64,000 bases of DNA, taken from NCBI GenBank assembly GCA_963668435.2, contig CAXXSC010000006.1, positions 186,001-250,000 on the forward strand. Direction: 5' to 3'. This document shows, piece after piece, positions 18,794 to 28,360 of the stretch. Position 1 is the stretch's first letter. Every line of letters starts with the position of its first letter. The notes beneath the pieces are model-generated. The model was not told where the DNA came from and ran no database searches. It saw only the letters and a program-made list of their open reading frames with translations. The stretch comes from G963668435 sp963668435. Its GTDB lineage: Bacteria > Latescibacterota > Latescibacteria > Latescibacterales > Latescibacteraceae. The translations under genes and the position numbers were made by a program.

Positions 18794-20668
18794 ATGCTGA
18801 AAACAATGAGAACCAACACGAAATGGATCATGATAGTTGTCGCCGTCTGCTTTGTCGGCATGATTATCTTTGCCTGGGGAATGGATATTACCGGCAGCAG
18901 GAGTGGCGGAGGCGCCACTGGCATAGTCGGATCGATCAACGGCGATAAAATACCCTGGAACACCTACAAAAATATTGTGGACAACCAGCTGCAGCAGTAT
19001 GGCGGCGGCAACCGTCTGCCGCTTGCACAGCAGCGCCGTGTCTATGAAGAGGCCTGGAACTCCATCATCACCCAGAAAGTTGTCGAGCAGGAAATCGCGA
19101 AACGCAAGATCACCTATACCGATCAGGAACTGGTGAATTTCATGCGCAACAACCCGCCGCAGATTGCGTACTCACCCAATCTGGCACCGCTGTTCCAGGA
19201 TGAGAACGGTCAGTTCAGCATGGCGAAATACCAGGCGTTCCTCAATCCTCAGAACCTCCAGAATCCGCAGTCCGCACAGCTTCTCCAGTACATCGAGATG
19301 GAGGCGGCAGGCAGGCTTCCGGCAATGAAATTCCAGGACAGCCTGACAAACGCTATCCAGATCAGCGATACACAGGTCCGCGACCAGTGGCTCATGGAAA
19401 ACGAAAAACGCAACATGAGCTACTTCTTCATCAACGCCAACTCTGTTCCCGCTGAAACGGTCACGGTTGACGAGGCCGGCGCCAAGGCATATTTCGAGGC
19501 CAACAAAGACGACTTCAAAAAGGAAGCGCGCCGTACTGTCGATTATGTTTTCGTTCCGCTCCAGGCATCAGCAGCCGACAGCGCCGAGGTCCGCGATGTC
19601 GCCAAGATGCTCATGGGCAAGATCAAGACCGGTACCGATTTCGCGACTCTCGCCAACGAATATTCCGATGATCCGGGCAACACCGGCGCAAACGGCGAAA
19701 AGAAGGGCGGCGACCTCGGTCTCTTCGGCAAGGGCAGAATGGTTCCCGCTTTTGAGGAAGCCGTTTTCGGGCTGAAACCCGGCGAGGTTTCCGAACCTGT
19801 CGAGACACGCTTCGGCATCCATATCATCAAATGCGATTCTCTCACGTACAAGAAGGACGCGCCCAAAGAGGTCGATCAAGTCAAGGCCAGCCACATTCTT
19901 CTACGTATCGAGCCCTCGCGTGAAACACGCGATATGGTCGAGGGAAAAGTCACCGCATTCCGTGAGGCTGTCGAGGGCGGCTCCTCGTTTGCCGACCGCG
20001 CCGCGGCCGACGGCATGCAGATTCTCACCTCCGTTCCGCTCGAAAAAGACATCCCCAGCATTCCCGGCATCATGGGTAGCACCAAGATCAATGTCAACCG
20101 TGTATTCGCCGCGAAAAAGGGTGATCTCATCCAGGTTTATTACACCGAGAACGGCTATTACCTCATGAGCCTCGGCGAGATCCTTCACGCCGGTATCCCC
20201 GCTTTCGAGGATGTCAAAACCGATGTTGAAAGCCAGTACCGCAAAACACTTCAGGCTAAAGAGGCGGAAAAAATCGCCGCCCGTATCAACGACCGTATCA
20301 AGGCAGGCAAGACCATCAAGGAAGCTGTCGACGAGGATGAGTTCAAGAAAGTCGATCTCAAGGTTGCCGATGTCTACAAGAATCTCTTCATCAGCGGTCT
20401 CGGTGCGAAAAACCTTTTTGTCGCCAAGATGTTCCAGCTTGAAAATCCCGGCGACAGCACAGGCATTTTTGTCGATGACAACGGCGCCGGAATCGCGGTG
20501 CTCAACGAAATCAAGGAAATCGACGAGGCGGCATTCGAAACGGCTAAAGAAAATATCCGCACCCGCCTTCTGTCCGAGAAACGCAACCAGATCCTCAGCA
20601 GCTACGTTCAGAAACTTATCGACGATGCCGATATCGTTGACCACCGTCACCTGTACGTAGGGCTCTAA
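18794..20668 (+). CDS. PpiD/SurA-type peptidylprolyl isomerase, membrane-anchored periplasmic chaperone
   Basis: A 624-residue protein with one N-terminal membrane helix (residues ~11-30, MIVVAVCFVGMIIFAWG) and a SurA_N-type helical domain (~45-220, VGSINGDKIPWNTYKNIVDN). A parvulin rotamase domain follows at ~240-355 (VDYVFVPL, FATLANEYSDDPGN, GGDLGLFGKGRMVPAFEEAV, ETRFGIHIIKCD). A second parvulin-like segment (KASHILLRIEPS, ~365-470) is degenerate. It should assist folding of exported proteins at the periplasmic face of the inner membrane. The ATG has GAGAGGA upstream; a weak TTGATT/TAAATT promoter pair is at about 18700-18728. It is transcribed alone, with a terminator. Confidence 0.88.
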   Translation: MLKTMRTNTKWIMIVVAVCFVGMIIFAWGMDITGSRSGGGATGIVGSINGDKIPWNTYKNIVDNQLQQYGGGNRLPLAQQRRVYEEAWNSIITQKVVEQEIAKRKITYTDQELVNFMRNNPPQIAYSPNLAPLFQDENGQFSMAKYQAFLNPQNLQNPQSAQLLQYIEMEAAGRLPAMKFQDSLTNAIQISDTQVRDQWLMENEKRNMSYFFINANSVPAETVTVDEAGAKAYFEANKDDFKKEARRTVDYVFVPLQASAADSAEVRDVAKMLMGKIKTGTDFATLANEYSDDPGNTGANGEKKGGDLGLFGKGRMVPAFEEAVFGLKPGEVSEPVETRFGIHIIKCDSLTYKKDAPKEVDQVKASHILLRIEPSRETRDMVEGKVTAFREAVEGGSSFADRAAADGMQILTSVPLEKDIPSIPGIMGSTKINVNRVFAAKKGDLIQVYYTENGYYLMSLGEILHAGIPAFEDVKTDVESQYRKTLQAKEAEKIAARINDRIKAGKTIKEAVDEDEFKKVDLKVADVYKNLFISGLGAKNLFVAKMFQLENPGDSTGIFVDDNGAGIAVLNEIKEIDEAAFETAKENIRTRLLSEKRNQILSSYVQKLIDDADIVDHRHLYVGL

Positions 20669-20726
20669 AATCTGACAGATATTCTCCGCTGCAGGACAGC
20701 GGAAGACTATATATAGGAAAAGAAAA

Positions 20727-20753
20727 GGGAGGCTGAATGGCCTCCCTTTTTTA
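20727..20753 (+). terminator. Rho-independent terminator after the PpiD-type gene
   Basis: Stem GGGAGGC (20727-20733) with GCCTCCC (20740-20746), followed by TTTTTT. A-run flanks on the left make it usable from both sides. Confidence 0.88.
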
Positions 20754-20774
20754 TTTCTCTGAGCGTCTTAATTC

Positions 20775-20870
20775 ACCGAAGCGTGCTTCGCACATGAAGC
20801 CCCCTGTCTGTCACAACGTGACCTCTTGCGCTTCGCGGCTCTTCGTGTCCCCCAGGGGGGACATGATAAC
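20775..20870. repeat. Dispersed C/G-rich hairpin repeat
   Basis: CGAAGCGTGCTTCG (20777-20790), then GCCCCCTGTC/GTCACAACGTGAC, then CCCCCAGGGGGGACA. The style and pieces match the element at 16018-16135. It lies between convergent genes and has no coding content. Confidence 0.5.
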
Positions 20871-20898
20871 AAGAAATGCCGAATCTGCCGTCGACAGC

Positions 20899-22071
20899 CT
20901 ATTCGAGAACTCCGAACATGATACGTTCTTTCCTGCTTGGATCGGTATCACCCTGGGTCACGGCAAGGTAGATGGTACCGCCGTATTTGAAGAATGTGGG
21001 ATACTGGAACGACTGTTCAGTTTCAAAACGGTATTTCCTCTGCCATGTCATGCCATCTTTCGAAACATCGATATTGAACACCGATCGCGTTACACCGTTT
21101 ATACGGGTATCCTCCTGCCAGCCAAGGTAATAGACACCGTCAAAACAGTCGAAAGTGGGTTTCGCGCTGGTGCCGTTCGGAATACAGGCACGATATTCAT
21201 TCGGAGCCCATACCCTGCCATCGCTGCTTGTGGTGAATGTATAGTTCCTGCTGCCGCCGTCCTGACGGCAGATCGCCATCCAGCTGCCATCCGGCAGACG
21301 GTTGACCGCTGACTCGGTGAGCCTGTATTTCTGCGGCTCGTTATAATGGCCGATTATTTCGAATGTGTCAAGCTCGTCGTTCGCCACAGCGAGCGCGTTC
21401 TGGGAACCCGGATAGTTGTTGATGGCGACATAGGTCTTCCCGTCAAAGACCTTGAAGCTGTCGAAAAGATAGAGGCCGTAATCTTTCATCGGTTTATTGA
21501 ATCCCTGTGCCACCGCATCTGCATGGAAATACCGGGGCTGCATATCAAAGGTTCCCGCCGCGGTTTTGAGCCTGGTTTTATAAATGGTGTTTTCGAATGC
21601 CATTCGCTCGATATCGAAATCGATGTGCCAGGTCTGCGCCTGTCTTTTTCCCAGATGTTCACTTGCAAAATAACAGCGTAAGGTAGAATCGTTTTTCTTG
21701 ATGATGCGCGGCACGAAACATGTGCCGACAGGAAGAGTTTCGTTTTCGTATACCTGCCCGCTCCTGGCAAAAGGTATGACCTTCTCCACAGTCATGGTTT
21801 TCAGGTCCACGATGGAAAGCGCCACATAAATGAATGTCCATGCCGGATTTTCGCCACCGCGCTCGTCATTAACTTCGGCGACTATATAGGCGTGGTCGCC
21901 GACAATGACCATTTCGGCATCATGAGCGCCTTTCACCTCCGGCGCGGTGACCTGGATCAAGCCCTCCAGCACACGATCACCGGCCAGTTTCGGATTCCAG
22001 TCCTGCATGAGAAGGGGCCGGGCGCAGGAGGTAATACAGACAGCACAGAGCAGTAGAAGTATTCTTTTCAT
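20899..22071 (-). CDS. Sialidase-like beta-propeller lipoprotein
   Basis: A 390-residue protein with a lipoprotein signal peptide (CITSC, Cys16). The chain has repeated beta-strand blades and Asp-box-like motifs (SSDGRVWAPN near 285, SKDGMTWQRK near 330), typical of sialidase-type six-bladed propellers. The family includes sialidases and many non-sialidase glycan-binding proteins; the arginine triad needed for true sialidases is not obvious, so the activity is unknown. It is probably outer-membrane anchored. The ATG has GAGGAACTG directly upstream and a perfect palindrome lies 50 bp further up. Confidence 0.7.
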   Translation of the reverse strand: MKRILLLLCAVCITSCARPLLMQDWNPKLAGDRVLEGLIQVTAPEVKGAHDAEMVIVGDHAYIVAEVNDERGGENPAWTFIYVALSIVDLKTMTVEKVIPFARSGQVYENETLPVGTCFVPRIIKKNDSTLRCYFASEHLGKRQAQTWHIDFDIERMAFENTIYKTRLKTAAGTFDMQPRYFHADAVAQGFNKPMKDYGLYLFDSFKVFDGKTYVAINNYPGSQNALAVANDELDTFEIIGHYNEPQKYRLTESAVNRLPDGSWMAICRQDGGSRNYTFTTSSDGRVWAPNEYRACIPNGTSAKPTFDCFDGVYYLGWQEDTRINGVTRSVFNIDVSKDGMTWQRKYRFETEQSFQYPTFFKYGGTIYLAVTQGDTDPSRKERIMFGVLE

Positions 22072-22120
22072 CAGTTCCTCTCAAAATATGGATGCCGCCC
22101 ATCGGGCAATCGATCAAGAC

Positions 22121-22148
22121 AGGCATAATATAATGTAATATTATGCCT
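22121..22148. repeat. Perfect 11-bp inverted repeat between bshC and the sialidase-like gene
   Basis: AGGCATAATAT (22121-22131) and its exact complement ATATTATGCCT (22138-22148) surround a 6-bp spacer. There is no T-tract on the minus strand, so it is a better operator than terminator candidate; it lies ~50 bp upstream of the gene starting at 22071. Confidence 0.6.
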
Positions 22149-22213
22149 TATGACAGATTGACATGGCTACGAGTTTGACATGGGAAATGCAGGCTGAACT
22201 ATGGATTATACGG

Positions 22214-23785
22214 TCAAAGCAGGATCCGGTGCTTTTCCTCTCCCGGACTGGCGGCTTTCATCAACTCATCGAAGCCCTCGCCTGCCAGCATTGAAAGAAT
22301 GGCATCGACACCCAGACGTCGTTCCTGCGGAATGTTGTCGGGCAGAAGGTAGCTGCAGGCAGCGTGAATCCGCTGTTCCGATAGATCGAGGGTGGATTTG
22401 TGGGCACGGAGCGCTTTCTGGCGAAGGGTATCGAGCGCATGAAGGGCCCGTCCTTTGTCTTTCGCCGCCGCACCGGAAAGCGATTTGTCTATGGCGGCGA
22501 TATGCCCGGCAAGGAGCTCATACCCTTCCGCGATGCTTGTTTCAAGACTGTCAAACGCAGAAGCTGTATTCTCAGGGAAACTGTCCTCTGCGCGGCGGCG
22601 GGCGATGCTGTCGTAACCATCGAAAAATTCCCGGAGCTGAATCGCCTCTTTTTCGGCATTGCGGACAGTGCGGCGGTCAATCACGGTGAAAGACGCCCGC
22701 GGCCAAACAATCGAGCGTGTCACCCCGAAATGATCGTAGACGGGCCCCAGCTGGCTCAGATATATCCTTTCTCCGGGCCCGGAGATCAGCGCCACAGCCG
22801 GAATAGCGGCATCCTGGCAGATCGGCCTTAGCCCTGCCGCGGGACTTATCCGCCAGGGTTCGTTATCTATGATTGCCGTGATTTCATCAGGCGTAAAATC
22901 CGCATCACCGGCACCGAAAACAGCCCCATCGTACAGAAGTGCCTGACGGATACCGTTTGTTTCGAGGAAAAGATTGGTGGAATTTTCGGGCTTTCTCAGG
23001 CCGCGTTTGCCGCTCGTGCTTTCAAGGATATCCGCCTGCTCGTTAACAAGTTGCGACGACTGGAGAGGATCGGTGATTTCTTGCCGGTACACCTCGCTGA
23101 ACAGGGCTTTCACACCCTCCCAGCGCGGATCGAAAAGGACAAGCCCGCGTCCCTTGAAAAGGTGCAGCATCTGACGGGAGAAGGCATCCCGCCACAACTC
23201 GCCGGGCCGCCAGCAGTCACGGAGCATCTCCGCATACTGGTCACCGGGATCGCCAGGCGGGAGAAGCGGGATCAGCTTGTCAAGCGCCTCGTGTATGCTA
23301 TCATCCAGCACGATATCGCCGACTGGGGCACCTTCTTTGTAATGCTGCGGACGGTATTCGATATGGAAAATTCCACCTGAGCGGTCAAGTGCTAAATGCT
23401 GTCCAGCTTCCTCGATATCATGATCGTCCGAGGCGATCCAGAACAGCGGCAGGACAGTTCGTCCTGTTTTTTCTACAAGCCTTTCAGCCAGCCTGACCAC
23501 GTGCAGTGCCTTGTAGAAAGTATAGAGCGGACCGCCGAAAAGCCCCGCCTGCTGTCCGGCGACCACAAAGACAGCATCGCTTCCCGCCGAACCAATACGG
23601 TCGAGCAGTGAGCGCTCCGCACCGAGACATTCATGTTCCCGCCTGAGGATATCAATGAGAGCGGCGGCGGCGAATGCGGCTGACCGTTCGCAAAGCGTGT
23701 CAAAATCGGGGGTATCAGCCGAACCCGGCAGAACAGCGGGCGGCGCACCGGGAAAAAACGTATCAATATCATGAAAAGTCAGCAT
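22214..23785 (-). CDS. bshC: Bacillithiol biosynthesis cysteine-adding enzyme BshC
   Basis: A 523-residue protein of typical BshC length. Signature stretches are VVAGQQAGLFGGPLYTFYKA and LPLFWIASDDHDIEEAGQ, which form the nucleotide-like fold and conserved His-Asp region, followed by the long coiled-coil C-terminal segment (EDSFPENTASAFDSLETSIA). BshC adds cysteine to glucosaminyl-malate, the last step of bacillithiol synthesis. bshA and bshB are not in the window. It starts 12 bp after the methyltransferase gene on the same strand, as the third gene of a probable operon with a SAM hydrolase and a methyltransferase. Confidence 0.93.
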   Translation of the reverse strand: MLTFHDIDTFFPGAPPAVLPGSADTPDFDTLCERSAAFAAAALIDILRREHECLGAERSLLDRIGSAGSDAVFVVAGQQAGLFGGPLYTFYKALHVVRLAERLVEKTGRTVLPLFWIASDDHDIEEAGQHLALDRSGGIFHIEYRPQHYKEGAPVGDIVLDDSIHEALDKLIPLLPPGDPGDQYAEMLRDCWRPGELWRDAFSRQMLHLFKGRGLVLFDPRWEGVKALFSEVYRQEITDPLQSSQLVNEQADILESTSGKRGLRKPENSTNLFLETNGIRQALLYDGAVFGAGDADFTPDEITAIIDNEPWRISPAAGLRPICQDAAIPAVALISGPGERIYLSQLGPVYDHFGVTRSIVWPRASFTVIDRRTVRNAEKEAIQLREFFDGYDSIARRRAEDSFPENTASAFDSLETSIAEGYELLAGHIAAIDKSLSGAAAKDKGRALHALDTLRQKALRAHKSTLDLSEQRIHAACSYLLPDNIPQERRLGVDAILSMLAGEGFDELMKAASPGEEKHRILL

Positions 23786-23797
23786 ACCACGGCCTTT

Positions 23798-24532
23798 CTA
23801 TGACTTCCTGCCGTGGAGGATCATGCGGAGCGAATCCTCTCGGTACTCAGCTCCGTCGGCAGAACCGAGAGCGGCAGTGAGTGTGAGCCCGGCATTTTCG
23901 ATCATGGCCTGCATTTCTCTAGGGGAATAGAGCTGGACCGACTCCCTGAAATGCTGCGTTTTGCCCTGACGGGTCAGATGGATATCTTTTACAAGACGGC
24001 CGGAGGCTGTGTCATGATGGCGTTGTTCGACAATATGGATGCCGTTGATATCGCGTTCCGATTCGGGAACGAGCCCCTCGAGGACTTTCGGCGGATTTAG
24101 GTAGTCGATATAGAACGAACCACCGGGCTTGAGTATGCGCCCGATCATGGCGATCATGCCGCGGTTTTCGCTGTCCTTGAAATAGCCGAATGAAGTGAAA
24201 AGATTGAGAACAGTGTCGAAACTGCTATCGCGGAAAACCTGCTTTCTGGCATCGGCACGGACAAAACGGGGACAGTCATCGCCCAAGACACATTGTGCCG
24301 CCGCCTCTTTCATGAGATGGCTGGAATAATCGAGGCCGACAACCCTGCATCCGGCGGCGGCGAGCGGGAAATCATGACGTCCCGTGCCGCAGCAGAGATC
24401 GAGAACGAGCTCACCGTTGCCGAGGCCGAGCAGGCCAACTATCGCGGCTATCTCGCGCTCCGCCTCCTCCCTGTCCCTGTGCTGATAGACAAGAAGGTAT
24501 TCCTCGCCGAACCATTGCTCATACCACTCCAT
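23798..24532 (-). CDS. Class I SAM-dependent methyltransferase
   Basis: A 244-residue Rossmann-fold methyltransferase. Motif I is LVLDLCCGTGRHDFPLAAAG with the acidic end of beta-2 VVGLDYS, and motif II/III is VRADARKQVFRDSSFDTVLN; a C-terminal beta hairpin (VQLYSPREMQAMIENAGL) is typical of ubiquinone/small-molecule methyltransferases. The substrate is unknown. Its ATG overlaps the TGA of the SAM hydrolase gene by one base (TGATG), suggesting translational coupling, and bshC follows 12 bp later. The partner genes suggest a role around SAM or thiol metabolism, but that is inference. Confidence 0.88.
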   Translation of the reverse strand: MEWYEQWFGEEYLLVYQHRDREEAEREIAAIVGLLGLGNGELVLDLCCGTGRHDFPLAAAGCRVVGLDYSSHLMKEAAAQCVLGDDCPRFVRADARKQVFRDSSFDTVLNLFTSFGYFKDSENRGMIAMIGRILKPGGSFYIDYLNPPKVLEGLVPESERDINGIHIVEQRHHDTASGRLVKDIHLTRQGKTQHFRESVQLYSPREMQAMIENAGLTLTAALGSADGAEYREDSLRMILHGRKS

Positions 24533-25326
24533 CAGACTTTCCTGACAGTAACCGGGCCGCCCTTGCCGGTCATGAAATAGTCTTCAGCACTGCCGCCGTT
24601 CATGGAAATCTCGAGATAGCCGCAGGAGCCGAACAGCGCCAAAGGCTGGGACTCGGGCACATCGGCATAACTGAGCATGATGCTGGGAAAGCGCTCGTTG
24701 CCGAAAAGTATTTCATACTCTTTTTTGCCGACAAATGATTTGAACGCTTTTTCCGAAATAGTGGTGATGAGATTGCCGAAAGAGTCGACACTCACCACCT
24801 CACCGGTCATAATCGTGTTGTCGCGTTTCACCGCCGGGAAAACGAGATGCTTGATACGCTTGATCTCGGGTCCGATATAGCTGAAACTCTTGCCTGCGGA
24901 AAGGTGTCCGGCGCAGGGAGCGAAAATATCGCGGCCGTGGAACGTGTTGGATATCTCATTGAGCAGGAAAGGCTGGTTGGTGATCTCCCTGATTTCCTGC
25001 ACACGCTCGATACCGAGCACCGGTGACAGTATGCCGTTGTCAGGCCCGATGAAATAGTAGTTCTCGGTTTTCACCGCGATGCTCTTGCGGGAGGTGCCGA
25101 CACCGGGATCGACCACTGCGACATGCACTGTCCCTGTCGGGAAATATCGATAGGCACGCACCAGCGTAAAAGCGCCCGAAATGATATCGTGGGCCGGAAT
25201 CTGGTGGGTGATATCGGCAATATTGGCATGGTTGTTCGCACCGAGAACGATGCCTTTCATGATACCGGCATAGGGATCGGTGGTGCCGAAATCGGTTATA
25301 AATGTGACAATACCGTTCATATCCAT
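24532..25326 (-). CDS. S-adenosyl-L-methionine hydrolase (DUF62 / SAM hydroxide adenosyltransferase)
   Basis: A 264-residue protein with the family hallmarks TFITDFGTTDPYAGIMKGI (Asp12), VHVAVVDPGVGTSRKSIAV and FIGPDNGILSP, plus a C-terminal beta-barrel domain. Family members split SAM to adenosine and L-methionine using hydroxide; the related fluorinases and chlorinases differ at the halide pocket. It is the first gene of a minus-strand trio with a SAM methyltransferase and bshC. The start ATG 25326 has GAGG at a suitable distance; ATG 25320 is a second possibility. Confidence 0.92.
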   Translation of the reverse strand: MDMNGIVTFITDFGTTDPYAGIMKGIVLGANNHANIADITHQIPAHDIISGAFTLVRAYRYFPTGTVHVAVVDPGVGTSRKSIAVKTENYYFIGPDNGILSPVLGIERVQEIREITNQPFLLNEISNTFHGRDIFAPCAGHLSAGKSFSYIGPEIKRIKHLVFPAVKRDNTIMTGEVVSVDSFGNLITTISEKAFKSFVGKKEYEILFGNERFPSIMLSYADVPESQPLALFGSCGYLEISMNGGSAEDYFMTGKGGPVTVRKV

Positions 25327-25622
25327 TGCTTAATCCTCAAAACTGTTGCTGTTACACATCATTTATTATTTGTTTTTGCCACGGGTCACGGATGGCTCAG
25401 GCGAAAACACCGCGGCCCCGTAAGAGCGCAGAGAAAATATGCTCCTGTACTGCTCGCTCCTTTTCGTGACCTTGTTTCTATCTTTTTTCCTGACTACTGT
25501 CGTTTATTAATCTTGTAACTGTCGTTCTTCACGTCTTTGCGTTGAGAATCTTCTGTCATTTTTCCTGACAGCTGAATCCTTATTCCTGGCGCCTGTTCTT
25601 AATCATCCTGGCTCATGTCTAA
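25327..25622. repeat. Intergenic filler with short repeated phrases
   Basis: The gap contains phrases that recur elsewhere in the window: CACGTCTTTGCGTTGAG (~25531-25547, compare the CGCAAAGGCGCAAAGGCGCA tract at 27984-28003) and TCTTCTGTCATTTTTCCTGA (~25551-25570, nearly identical at 28309-28328). No gene is seen. Confidence 0.45.
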
Positions 25623-27797
25623 CTACTTAGTCCGCATGATAAAGATACCGTTCCAATCCTCCGGCGGCGGCTCGATTTTGAAATCCTCGCATCGCTGAAT
25701 GTAGACTTTCGAGGGCGGATCATCCGGCACATATTCAAGGGCCTCTTTAAAATGCTTTATGCCCTCGTCCCACTGCTTGTTCTTATAGCATTCATGGCCT
25801 TTATTATAGCATTCGACCGCTTTTTCCATTGCCTCGTCGAGCCCCTCATCCATCTTCGCCAGCACCTCGTGGACAAGCACGCCCTCAGTCTTGCCCTTGA
25901 CCTGCAATAGGTCGAGTTCGCGGGTGATAATCTTGTCCTCGACCATTTTACGTGTCGCCTCGCTGCACATGATATAGGTGCCGTAGGCCTTGTTCGCGCC
26001 CTCGAGACGCGAGCTCAGGTTAACATTGTCTCCCATGACAGTGTAATCGAAAATGCGTGTCGATCCCATGTTCCCGATAACCATCGGGCCGGAGTTGATT
26101 CCCACGCGCGCCCGAAGTTCCGCTTTGCCCTCGGCGAGCAGTTTCTCCCTGAGCACTTTCAGTCGCTTCTGCATGTCGATTGCCGTGTAGCAGGCCTTGA
26201 GCGCATGATCCTCGTCCGGAAGCGGCGCGCCGAACTCGGCCATGATAGCATCACCCTCATACTTGTCGATGATGCCGTCGTAATCGAGCACGATATCGGT
26301 CATGGCGGTGAGATATTCATTCAGAAGTTCCACAAGCTCGGTAGGTGTCAGGCTCTCGGAAATGGTAGTGAACCCGGCAACATCGCTGAAAATAACCGAC
26401 ATCACACGCTCCTCGCCGCCGAGGGTGAGAAGGTCGGGATTCTTGATCAGCTCGCCGACAACAGCAGGCGGGACATACTGGGCGAAAGCACCCCTGATCA
26501 TGGCTTTCTGTTTACGCTCCGACAGGAAATTATACGTCACAACGGAAAGATAGTTCGTAATAACTGTCGCCACAGCGGGCGCGATAAACGGTATCTGCCA
26601 GCGCATGGTCAGGAACGCCTGCAACGCGAGGAACGCATAGACCAGCACGATCGCAACCGAGAAGAAGAGCCCGAGGAAGCCCTTGAAGCGGTAATTTATC
26701 AGGGTGGAAAGCACCGCCATGAAAATGATCAGTGCGATCATGTGCCAGTGACGGTATGGTTTGATGAAGCGGTTTTCGAGAATGGTTGTCGCTATATTCT
26801 TATGGATATGGACCCCGTACATGAGATCCTCGTTCTTGCTGTATATGCTGGTGCCCTTAAGGAACGGTGTCGGGAAATTATCGTGGCTTTCCGGCCAGGC
26901 GGCGCCGATCATCACCACCTTGTCTTTCAGACGGCCTTTTTCCATCAGCACGCCGAGCCCCCACTCGCTATCGTCATATACCTGCTCGTAGGAAATGTAG
27001 CCGCCGCCTTTCTGGAACGTGGTCTCATCCATGGCGTAGTTGATGACCATGTAGTTCTCTTCGTTCAGCGGGATGACCCTGTCGCCCACATAGGCGAGAT
27101 GCCTGTCCGTATCCACCCAGGCTGTATCGGCATCCATCACCGCCATCACCGCCTTGAGTGCGAACGAATAGTTCCAGCCCAGCTCCGGCGGCACATCCTC
27201 ATGATCATCGGAAATGAGTTTCGCGCGGCGGATGAAAGAGTCGCCGTCCGAATACATGTCCACGAAAGCTATCTGGTTCAGGTTCCTGAACAGAGCCGGT
27301 GGAATCGGCGATTCTGCCACCGACTGCTGAGTGGCGTCGTTCATCTCCACGATCGTTTTCCTCGCGATTGTGGTCTCCGGATACATGAGCAGGGCATCGG
27401 CAAAAACGGAATCACTCCACGAGGCCACGCCGCCGAAATGCTCACCATCCTCCTGAACGCCGGTGAGAGTCAGGAAAAGCACATCGAAAAGCACCGCCTT
27501 TGCGCCGGCCTTGTAGAGATTCTCGATGAGCGTGGCGTGATAGTCCCTCGGCGGCATCCCGATAAGGCTGAGCATGTCGAGAGTCTGGGGATCGATGCCG
27601 ACAATGACGATATCGTCGTTATGCTCCTCGACACCCCTGATGCGGAACATGAGGTCCTGCGTGGCGTTCTCGGTGGTATCGAACATTTGGAGACGGGTGA
27701 GAATGAGGACAAACGCGATGACCCCGATACAGATAAGCGAATAGGCGATTACCGCGCCCAGGCTTTTCTTGTTCGAGCCGTCTTTTTCCTTTTCCAT
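25623..27797 (-). CDS. Adenylate/guanylate cyclase with CHASE2 sensor
   Basis: A 724-residue membrane protein. An N-terminal helix (~20-40) is followed by an extracytoplasmic CHASE2 domain (RIRGVEEHNDDIVIVGID, GAKAVLFDVLF), a cluster of hydrophobic helices (~350-425), then a class III cyclase domain (SVIFSDVAGFTTISESL, YEGDAIMAEFG, RVGINSGPMVIGNMGS, DYTVMGDNVNLSSRLEG) with both metal Asp residues, and a TPR-like tail (YNKGHECYKNKQWDEGIKHF). It should make cAMP or cGMP in response to an external signal. ATG 27797 is preferred over the upstream GTG 27821 because AAGGGGAT precedes it. Monocistronic. Confidence 0.93.
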   Translation of the reverse strand: MEKEKDGSNKKSLGAVIAYSLICIGVIAFVLILTRLQMFDTTENATQDLMFRIRGVEEHNDDIVIVGIDPQTLDMLSLIGMPPRDYHATLIENLYKAGAKAVLFDVLFLTLTGVQEDGEHFGGVASWSDSVFADALLMYPETTIARKTIVEMNDATQQSVAESPIPPALFRNLNQIAFVDMYSDGDSFIRRAKLISDDHEDVPPELGWNYSFALKAVMAVMDADTAWVDTDRHLAYVGDRVIPLNEENYMVINYAMDETTFQKGGGYISYEQVYDDSEWGLGVLMEKGRLKDKVVMIGAAWPESHDNFPTPFLKGTSIYSKNEDLMYGVHIHKNIATTILENRFIKPYRHWHMIALIIFMAVLSTLINYRFKGFLGLFFSVAIVLVYAFLALQAFLTMRWQIPFIAPAVATVITNYLSVVTYNFLSERKQKAMIRGAFAQYVPPAVVGELIKNPDLLTLGGEERVMSVIFSDVAGFTTISESLTPTELVELLNEYLTAMTDIVLDYDGIIDKYEGDAIMAEFGAPLPDEDHALKACYTAIDMQKRLKVLREKLLAEGKAELRARVGINSGPMVIGNMGSTRIFDYTVMGDNVNLSSRLEGANKAYGTYIMCSEATRKMVEDKIITRELDLLQVKGKTEGVLVHEVLAKMDEGLDEAMEKAVECYNKGHECYKNKQWDEGIKHFKEALEYVPDDPPSKVYIQRCEDFKIEPPPEDWNGIFIMRTK

Positions 27798-27889
27798 AAC
27801 GATCCCCTTTGAGGAGGGCACAGTCTTATTTCCATTGGGAACAAGGTATGGACAGAGCGCCTGCCTGTCAAGGAGAGAAGCGGGGGGAA

Positions 27890-28360
27890 AAAAGAAGATA
27901 ATTCAAGATTAACTGAAAAAAACAGTACAAGGTTGCAGGATGAAAGTTCAAGAGAAAAAGATGGAAAAGACAGAAATAATCAACGCAAAGGCGCAAAGGC
28001 GCAGAGAAAAGATAGTTTAAAGTTAAAAGATTAAGGATCAAGTTAAAAGATAAAGCATCCGCCGATGCTGATTTCACAGGCCAGCGTTCAGCCGCGTAAG
28101 GCTGAACAGCGGCTTGGGATGCACATACATATAAGAATATGAAAAGGGGCCGCCGCCCCCTGCCCCCGCTGGGGTAAGGATGTCACAAAGTGACAGGAAG
28201 GGGGCAGACATAACAACTTGTTTCGTCCTGGATGATAATACGAATATTCTTATGATCAAACGATAATACGATGAGAAGCCCTCTTAGGCTTTCTGGTCGG
28301 AGGAGCAATCTTCTGTCATTTTCCCTGACTTCTGAATTCTGACTCCTGTCTTTTACCATC
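27890..28360. repeat. Long intergenic stretch of dispersed repeats, including double-hairpin copy 4
   Basis: The gap 27798-28539 has no gene upstream of prs. It includes CGCAAAGGCGCAAAGGCGCA (27984-28003), TTAAAGTTAAAAGATTAAGG (28018-28037), the inverted copy of the dispersed element (CATCCGCCGATG at 28051-28062, hairpin 28086-28093 with 28100-28107, then CCGCCGCCCCCTGCCCCCGC) and the phrase TCTTCTGTCATTTTCCCTGA (28309-28328). Each piece recurs elsewhere in the window. Confidence 0.6.

Noticed and set aside
26205..27812. Long plus-strand open frame (535 codons) opposite the cyclase gene
   Set aside because: Exactly antisense to a well-supported CHASE2-cyclase; no domain pattern, and open frames opposite GC-rich genes are common here.
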